DNA of 64,000 nt from Ciona intestinalis. Lineage: Eukaryota; Chordata; Ascidiacea; Phlebobranchia; Cionidae. The position numbers were made by a program, and so were the translations under genes. Below the pieces are notes generated by a model, which was not told the DNA's origin, did not search any database, and saw only the letters and a list, made by a program, of their open reading frames with translations. Location: assembly GCF_000224145.3 (NCBI RefSeq), contig NW_004190384.2, forward strand, positions 144,349 through 208,348, read 5' to 3'. Of the stretch, positions 57,513-64,000 are shown piece after piece; the stretch's first letter is position 1, and each line of letters starts with the position of its first letter.

Positions 57513-57689
57513 TTTTTAACATAGAGTGATTTAACCAGCTAATCCGCATGTCCATTGCAGCTATACCGATACCTACAGGGAGTATCTTTACCTACCTACA
57601 CTCCCTTACAAAACATGAAGGCGTTTCCATTGATCCGCAAACCGTACTCTACCGTACTTGGTATTTGATATACAATTTTAACAAACCTC

Positions 57690-57830
57690 ATGGTCCAAAA
57701 TGGCTTGAAGTAATGGTCGTTGTAAGTGTACAGCGTACCCATATGCGACCACAATAATGGTAACAGCAATGAGCCTCGAACCCGTATATGTTCTGGGCTA
57801 AAAGCAAGGCGTTAACCACGACTAAATGTA
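57690..57830 (-). repeat. SINE 3' part
   Basis: It holds GGTAACAGCAATGAGCCTCG, AACCCGTATATGTTCTGGGC and GCGTTAACCACGACT. Confidence 0.6.
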
Positions 57831-58500
57831 ATGACCGAGCACAGAAAACGTACAAATAGTTTGTTTTGTGCTTCAGATTCAACTAAGAATAATATCTCGG
57901 GTATTGAGGGGTGTGTACATAAGCTACCATTGTTCGAATCGTCAGTGGTATAGAAGCGCTTTGCTGTAACTGCAGTTCTTAGCTTGTGTTTATTAATGTT
58001 TACTTTTCCAGCAAACGTATAAAGTAAAAGGTAATTTACTTATGTTTAAATAAACGAAAGAATTTATGTGTAAGAAGTTTTGTATATAAATTGCTTGCAA
58101 AAAAATAGCACTAAAGCAATTGCTGCATAAAAGACATTCCTTATACCGAAGAAAGCAAGCTGATGGTTTGGTACATCATATCTTTATATGGTGTCAGTGT
58201 ACAGCGTGCTACAAGCTAATGTTTAAAGAAAGTTGTGCTTCGGTTTCGTTCCTCGACACAATACAATTTTAGATCATATTACATAGCTATGATTGTTTGC
58301 GGGTATATAAACCGATCGTATCACAAGTCAGCAGTGTTTACCGTAACATTTTACATAATGTTTAACAGTTGAAGAAAATTACAAGATAGGCAAATATATC
58401 ATTTATTTATTTTTATTTTAGTTTTTTTAAATAAATATTTTTTTTATTTTGGAAACACTGAATTGGTTTTCGGAACAATCTGGGCTTTAAATTTCACGCT

Positions 58501-61500
58501 ATGGTGTTCGAGCCATTAGTTGACGTGGGTTCAGCGCAGGCAGGGTGAGTATGTTTCTATATGGGTTATATAGCTGTTCTTATGTTGGAACTTTTATTCG
58601 CAGAAAAATGGGGGCAAATAAAAGCAAGAATAAAAACAAGAAGAAGGGAAAGTCGGATGAAAATACAAAGAAAGAAGCAACGACAGCGGAACTGGCACAT
58701 TTAGGTAATATCTACTTATTGAGCACGGTAGTGGTCATATAGATCCTTTTTCGTCGAACAGTTGTTCTTGGCTTTGTTGTTGTTGATAGGGCGATTTTTT
58801 CCGCACTTATCCTAATTCTCAATTCTAGCATTTTCTTTAATCACTTGATTAAAATCAAATCGTAATATATATAGTAGGGTGGGGGAAGATGGGACACTTT
58901 TTCAATCTATTTCCTCCTCCAATTTGGTAGTAAACAAACAATCAACGATTTATTATAAAACTTTATCCTCGTGGCTCCTAAAGACCGTTGTTATTTGTTT
59001 AAAACACGATCAGGGTATTTGGATATTATGTGCTAAAGGTGTCCCATCTTTTCCCACCCTACTATATTTATAATTTTTAGACTAAATTTTCAGATTTTAA
59101 ACCGCACAATTAGCGTGTGTGCACCGAAGCGTAGACGAGTGCTTTTTTCTTATCGTCAGCTTCGGTATAAATACCGCGTCTCTCGTTTCTTCGCTCGTTT
59201 AGTTTACTGCTTGTCTTAAGTTTAATGAGTTATAATACACGAATAAATGTATTCTATCTACTGCTCCACAGTCACCAATGGCGACTGAAACCCGCTTTGT
59301 TGGTTACTTTTGATTTGTTTTTGATCGAGCCCAGTCGACCGTTGTAGTGATAGGGTTAATTAATAATATGCTAATTAGTTTATACCGTGCTCATGCATTA
59401 GATCTGTGATCTCTTGTTTAAACTGGTACGTTAGACTAAGATGAAAGGTGTTTATATTCTCTATTTATAAAAAAAACAAAGAGTTTTTACAGAATCCTAA
59501 CTGTATTGTCTGTATTGTCGTGATTCTATAGGAGGGTTTGTTAATTTAAAACACCATCAGGAAATACGGGATAATATGAGCTAACGGTATCAATCTTATA
59601 CTTAAATTATAGATCTGTTTAATTGAATATGATCCTCCGTGTTATAACGGATGTTGTTTTTTGTCCAGCAATTAAAAGATAAAACGAACATAGATCAAAT
59701 TATTCGCTAGTCGTATTGAATTGAATAGTTTATATAGATGTGTATGATGTTTAACTTTAACAGATGAAGATCGTAAAGATATTCAGGAAGATGAAATAGA
59801 AGAGAAAATTGAAGAAAATGGAAGTTCAATTATCGGTGAAAAGAAAATGAATAAAAAGAGAAAGTTTAAGAAAAGAAAGAACAACAAAGATCTTGAAAGG
59901 GAAATTGTGTTTTCGAATCGAACCATCAGCAATCTATCACGAGCTCTTGCATCTAACGAGTGGCTCAAACTTGCTTATGCTTTGGGCTTTCTACCACAGG
60001 TAAACTTATCTACTTATCACGATTAATCTATTGTGGGTATATGTGTATTCGCGGAAGATACTTAACGGCAATCCAGTGTTCCCTGATTCATTGACTATAT
60101 TGCCAGGCTTATATATTAAACATAGGAAACATCAAATAAATTATTGCTACGAAGTTACATAAGCGGTAACTCGAAAGCGGGCATGGGGTGTATGGAACAA
60201 AACACACGTTTTATAAATAACGACTACCCGATACACAAGTTAAACTCATCCCTCAGGTATATTTTGCATTATTTTCTACATATCCAGGGTATTGCGCACT
60301 TTACTGGGAGGGCAAGCTCGGCACAGAACTCGTACAGTCAGTGTAGTTTAATGTTAAAGACATGGAGGGGTCTAACGTCACACGAGGAGATTCTGCCTCG
60401 ACTCTGCGACGCCCTTCAACGGATAAGGAGACACGACTTGGCTTTAAAAGTTGGTCTTGAGTTGGCTATTAAAGGTATGAATTGTGTTTAATATATTTGT
60501 AAGATATAAGTAGATTCAGTACAATCATTGCACCATAACCAAATGCATTTCTAAACCAGCACGTCCTTAAACATATTTATCGGAATGCATATATAATAGA
60601 TTTTGAATGAATGTTTTACCCTCGTATGACAGCAATAATATCAGCGTTGAGTCTCGAACCCAGATTTCTGAGTCAAGCACGCTAACCATTTGCCACGTGC
60701 CGGATTTATATTAGTCTCTTTGCCCCAGATATTATGGGCAATACATATTATTGTAATACAACTATAATATTCTGTATACTATTTCAGCTTCACCAGATAA
60801 AACCAATCAAAAAGACCCCACATTACTTCCCGAGTTGTTGAAACTAATATCAGAAAACAGCGATGTTATAGCGCCACCTTACGAGTCGAGCAAGATGACA
60901 TTATCCGACTCAAAAATAAGTTTCCTGGCTCGACAAATATTAGCAAGAGAAGAATGGAAACGACTGGCTTACGCGTTAGGATTTATACCAGAAGAGGTAA
61001 AATTTAAACGCATATTTATGCGCGCTTTGATATAATATTTAGTACTGTGAAGTAAGATGGGACACCGTTCTGTTAGAGCGCAAGGCTTCGGTTGTATAAT
61101 TCTCTAAATAATGTTTGTTTACCACCAAATGTGATGAAAAAAGGAAATAAATTGATGTCCCATCTTACCCCACTTTTCCATAATACAAAACCTTATTAGT
61201 AACCTGATATAGTGAATGATATTGAAGGTTAAATGTAGCCTATAACCATTAAGTTTTCCTTTTCTTAGTTGATATTTATTTCTTTTTAAAGGCCTCACAA
61301 ATTATCGCATCCGCAAGCAGTTCACAAAACCTTTACACACAAGCACACATGATGCTCACTAGGTGGCGTGATCGCACAGCCCCTGAAAAAATCACGGGGT
61401 GTCTGAAAGCAGCGTTCATTAGAATTCGAAGACACGATCTGGTGTTCTTGCTCGATATTGGCGCAATAACCGCCCCTGCAAACCAGAATGGGGATTCACT

Positions 61501-61600
61501 TGAAGATAAAATAAGAAAGTTGAAAGATCAAATAGACAGAGAACCGAGTAATAGCCTCGGTTCGCAAATCGTTGCAAAGTTCAAAGATCTTCAATTCTAA
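58501..61600 (+). CDS. Protein with two tandem Death domains
   Basis: Six exons (58501-58544, 58604-58704, 59764-59999, 60288-60474, 60788-60996, 61292-61600) have agreeing phases and encode about 361 aa. A second possible start at 58608 gives MGANKSKNKNKKKGK, a good N-myristoylation site next to a basic patch. The linker is highly charged, with a nuclear-signal-like KKMNKKRKFKKRKNNK. Death domain 1 spans exons 3-4: LSRALASNEWLKLAYALGFL, then MLKTWRGLTSHEEILPRLCD and ALQRIRRHDLALKV. Death domain 2 spans exons 5-6: ARQILAREEWKRLAYALGFI, then MMLTRWRDRTAPEKITGCLK and AFIRIRRHDLVFLL. Both domains are split by an intron at the same place, so one arose from the other by duplication of an exon pair. 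It is probably an adaptor in death or innate signalling. A poly(A) signal overlaps the stop. Confidence 0.85.
58872..59066. mobile_element. MITE copy (intron of Death-domain gene)
   Basis: Left end ATAGTAGGGTGGGGGAAGAT, right end TCCCATCTTTTCCCACCC, standard interior. Confidence 0.8.
59435..59600. mobile_element. Worn MITE copy
   Basis: Only interior landmarks such as CACCATCAGGAAATACGGG and GAGCTAACGGTATC remain. The 3' end is lost. Confidence 0.5.
59630..59690 (+). repeat. SINE fragment
   Basis: CTCCGTGTTATAACGGATG followed by CCAGCAATTAAAAGATAA matches the distal part of the SINE. Confidence 0.45.
60125..60235 (+). repeat. SINE fragment
   Basis: GAAAGCGGGCATGGGGTGTA, then GAACAAAACACACGTTTTA and AACGACTACC, match the SINE interior in sense orientation. 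It lies in an intron between the two halves of Death domain 1. Confidence 0.6.
60600..60705 (-). repeat. SINE copy, internally deleted
   Basis: The tail TTGAATGAATGTTTTACCCT is joined directly to GTTGAGTCTCGAACCCAGAT and CACGCTAACCATTTGCCACG, so most of the interior is missing. Confidence 0.65.
61045..61186. mobile_element. MITE copy, shortened
   Basis: It opens CTGTGAAGTAAGATGGGACA and closes TGTCCCATCTTACCCCAC. It lies in the intron that splits Death domain 2. Confidence 0.75.
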
Positions 61601-61604
61601 TAAA
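61599..61604 (+). promoter_or_regulatory. Poly(A) signal overlapping the stop codon
   Basis: AATAAA spans the TAA stop of the Death-domain gene. If used, the 3' UTR would be only about 20-30 bases. Confidence 0.45.
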
Positions 61605-61732
61605 GTTAAAACGTGTTGTAGTTGTATCATAAATCCGCGTGTTTGTGCATTTACAAATCGGACAAATTGAAATTAATAGTTTACAATTTACATGATGCAT
61701 AAAGTGGTTATAGTGCGGGTAAGTTCGAAAAG

Positions 61733-61800
61733 GATGAATGAAACTTATTTATCTTTGCGTGACGTGGCAACGACAGTCGTTATAACACGGATTTAATTGT
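61733..61800 (-). repeat. SINE fragment
   Basis: GGATGAATGAAACTTATTTA with GTGGCAACGACAGTCGTTAT is the tail-side end of the SINE. Confidence 0.65.
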
Positions 61801-61844
61801 GTTTTGTATTTAATAAAATGTATTAAAAGAATTACAACCAACCT

Positions 61845-61919
61845 TTGTTTGAATGTAATTTCAATAAATATATAAATAGAATGAAAGGGTGTCCCATCTT
61901 CCCCCACCCTACTATATAT
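61845..61919. mobile_element. MITE fragment
   Basis: CCTTTGTTTGAATG and GGTGTCCCATCTTCCCCCAC show the right half of a copy. Confidence 0.6.
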
Positions 61920-63554
61920 AAACTGCTGTATAATAACCGATATGCAAGTTATAGTGGGAAGTCGGTAGGTGCTGTTTGGCCTCAGCGCTAATAAGAGAGC
62001 AACTCCATGACAGTAGTGATGTCACTAACATGAAATTACTCTCCGACACGCACTGGACAGTTATATATTTTTCAACTTGGCGAGCCTAGTGTAACAATGG
62101 GGATCTTACGACAAGATTCTACTTACACGTACAAGTTTCACAATATACCATTTGGCTGAATTAAAAAAACAAACATTGAAGCTATATACGAAAACTTTGC
62201 TAATTGCTTATAGGCACGTATATAGCAACATAACTTAATACTTATTGTGGTGTATTTCATATCAACATTAAGTTAACCCACGATTGTAGCAAGTCTGTAT
62301 TAAAACAGTTTAAACGTTCACACCTGCGGATTACGTTCATTTACATTCCTACACTCGGCATTAAAACACGCTGGGGTTAAGACTACCTGGTTACAAGATA
62401 AGAACGTATATTTCTGCCTACACCCGGTTCGCCATATCTACCCCGGAAACTAGCTATATGCTCCATTGCGACTCTCCAGTTATATAAAGATGAGAATAAT
62501 TAAAGTTTCGCGTATACACCGATTTAAGTATATTATTTATGAAAACATTAACTCGCACATTCACGTGTGTCTGCTTTTGTGTTCAAGTTGTTCTAACGCC
62601 ACGTAACCATGGTGGCTATAACGGCAGGTATACGAAACACAAAGCTTTTTTATATGGTTTGTTAGAAAAGGGTTTTCTGGTGCGACCATGGAAGCAATAC
62701 CTTATCAAAATAAGAGGAAGCGACAAACCCAGCCCCTCATACGTAGCGGGCAGCAGATGTTTATATTGGCAGCAAGGCGAATAGACCAAGCTATTCAAGT
62801 TCGTTATACGGAACGAAGCAAAAAAGCAATTGTTCCTTTCTCCGCCACGTTGTAACCAAATCGTAATACTTACTATATATGCGTGGATAAGGAAACAAAG
62901 TTAATATACGATTTTATTACACAACGAATTACAAACTATATCACCATGCCCCCAAACTCCTATATTGATTCGTTCTCTACAAATATTTAAATAATAATAT
63001 TCTGTATATTAGAAACCAAAATCTTATAGGCTTTAATTACTTTTAAATTTCCGATTTAGACAAATTAAGACAAATATCAAGTTACGAAACATTGATTAAC
63101 AAAATTTTATCCAATATTATTTAGGCGCTTATATCTTTCTTTAGTACGCCCCTTTTTATAAGTAACTACACCTTCGAATATTTGACTGCATAACAAACCC
63201 ACTACCAAACGCTGTCTGCTGCTGGGTTAGAACTTCCGCCCCTCGCTGTCACCTATGTTGCGTGACTCGAACTATGCGGATTGAACCTCAGTCTCCGGCG
63301 GGTTGGGTTGACGTTTTCATGTGCGGTGTAGCAAGGAGGTTACGGATCGAAGTTTGAATTTGTAAAGAAAGTTAATTACATCAAGAACCACAGGGTGTGC
63401 TATGAACTTGGCGGGGCGACAAACAAACTAAAACATAAAATATTTTTGATCTCTCCGAATACAGTTACAAATATAATTGGACAACGAGTAAAAACTAATT
63501 GAGTAAAACTGTCAACTACGTTTTGTTGCTGCACAAAAATTTAAACGGAATGGA

Positions 63555-63645
63555 GTAACAAGCCGTTTTAATTGTTCTTAACACGATCAGAAAATACGGG
63601 ATATTATGCAAACGGCATACCATCTTACCCCACTGTACTATATAC
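63555..63645. mobile_element. MITE fragment
   Basis: TTGTTCTTAACACGATCAG through ATACCATCTTACCCCACTGT marks the right half of a copy in the orientation seen at 1241. Confidence 0.65.
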
Positions 63646-64000
63646 GCTTTAAAACCACTGCGGTTTTCATTATATTACCAAACGCTTATTTCATACGATT
63701 TGATCTTAAATGGAAAGGAATGTTTGAAAAATAGAGATTTGCTCTGACGTCATTAATTTTTTTGACATTTTGTCAGATTTGCTTGTGTTGGTATATTGAT
63801 CTTATAATGTAGTAATATATCATGGTGGAGGGTTAGTACTAAGGATAGGAAATATTAAGTTTATAAATAAATCTGTAAACCTTGAAGGTGTTTCTATTTA
63901 TACTATATCGCGATAAATATTTACATTTTTGCCCTTTGTACAGTGGCCCATGTATTTAATACCTTGCAACAATTCAAGCGAGACAACCAAGGGGCTTATG

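Larger units (their letters stand above)
57156..58500. other. Head-to-head intergenic region (sulfotransferase / Death-domain gene)
   Basis: About 1.35 kb separate two divergent start codons, so both promoters probably lie here. The stretch holds a second-family repeat fragment (about 57400-57512) and a SINE (57690-57830). The remainder is AT-rich with no clear TATA box. Confidence 0.5.
61601..64000. other. Intergenic region at the right edge
   Basis: It holds a SINE fragment (61733-61800) and MITE fragments at 61845-61919 and 63555-63645. An ORF of 81 codons at 62539-62784 opens with a possible signal peptide (TCVCFCVQVVL) but has no recognised family and no splice or poly(A) support. Nothing else coding is seen. 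Confidence 0.45.

Noticed and set aside
62539-62784. 81-codon ORF with a hydrophobic start
   Set aside because: No recognised domain, conserved motif, splice partner or poly(A) signal. The signal-peptide-like start alone is weak.
63180-63340. GC-richer segment with inverted GCGGATTGAACCTCAG-type sequence, possibly a tRNA
   Set aside because: The arms do not pair into a cloverleaf by eye and no clear A box is found at the right distance.

Overview
The window looks like nuclear DNA of a tunicate, most probably Ciona (C. intestinalis/robusta type). This is an inference from three things: compact multi-exon genes with GT-AG introns of a few hundred bases, AT-rich non-coding DNA, and a very high density of two short repeats that I associate with Ciona. 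One is a MITE-like element whose ends read GTGGGGTAAGATGGGAC; the other is a tRNA-derived SINE. No prokaryotic features, CRISPR arrays or rRNA genes are visible. No retrovirus-like, Polinton-like or other virus-derived element was recognised.

Layout. Bases 1-4185 are intergenic and contain a foldback element near 2.9-3.3 kb. A six-exon EamA/DMT transporter of SLC35G type lies on + at 4186-7462. It converges on a ten-exon TGF-beta type II receptor gene on - (9203-14034). That gene is divergent from a 7TM receptor gene of unassigned family on + (exons 16736-18720). Next on - come a lone membrane-protein exon with a poly(A) signal (20097-20372) and a three-exon secreted protein with a LamG-like jelly-roll domain (20748-23580). 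The centre (25861-52828, -) can be read as one 21-exon gene. Its splice phases agree throughout except in one minisatellite exon. The deduced protein is about 1133 aa and carries about eleven copies of a short motif ending LKxxFE/WE, most like the non-LIM part of EPLIN/LIMA1; no LIM domain is seen. A Golgi carbohydrate 6-O-sulfotransferase (CHST1-like) follows on - (53971-57155). It is head-to-head with a + strand gene for a protein with two Death domains and a possible N-myristoylation site (58501-61600). The last 2.4 kb hold repeats and no gene I can support.

The genes do not form a single pathway. Themes are signalling at the membrane (TGF-beta receptor, 7TM receptor, Death-domain adaptor), extracellular matrix and glycan modification (LamG protein, sulfotransferase), transport (SLC35G-like) and probable actin cytoskeleton (EPLIN-like repeat protein).

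Assembly notes. A 50-base N gap at 55721-55770 is flanked by the same 470-bp sequence on both sides, which falsely doubles part of one sulfotransferase exon. One N lies at 10987. A 15-bp minisatellite in the EPLIN-like gene is 4 bp short of a whole number of codons.
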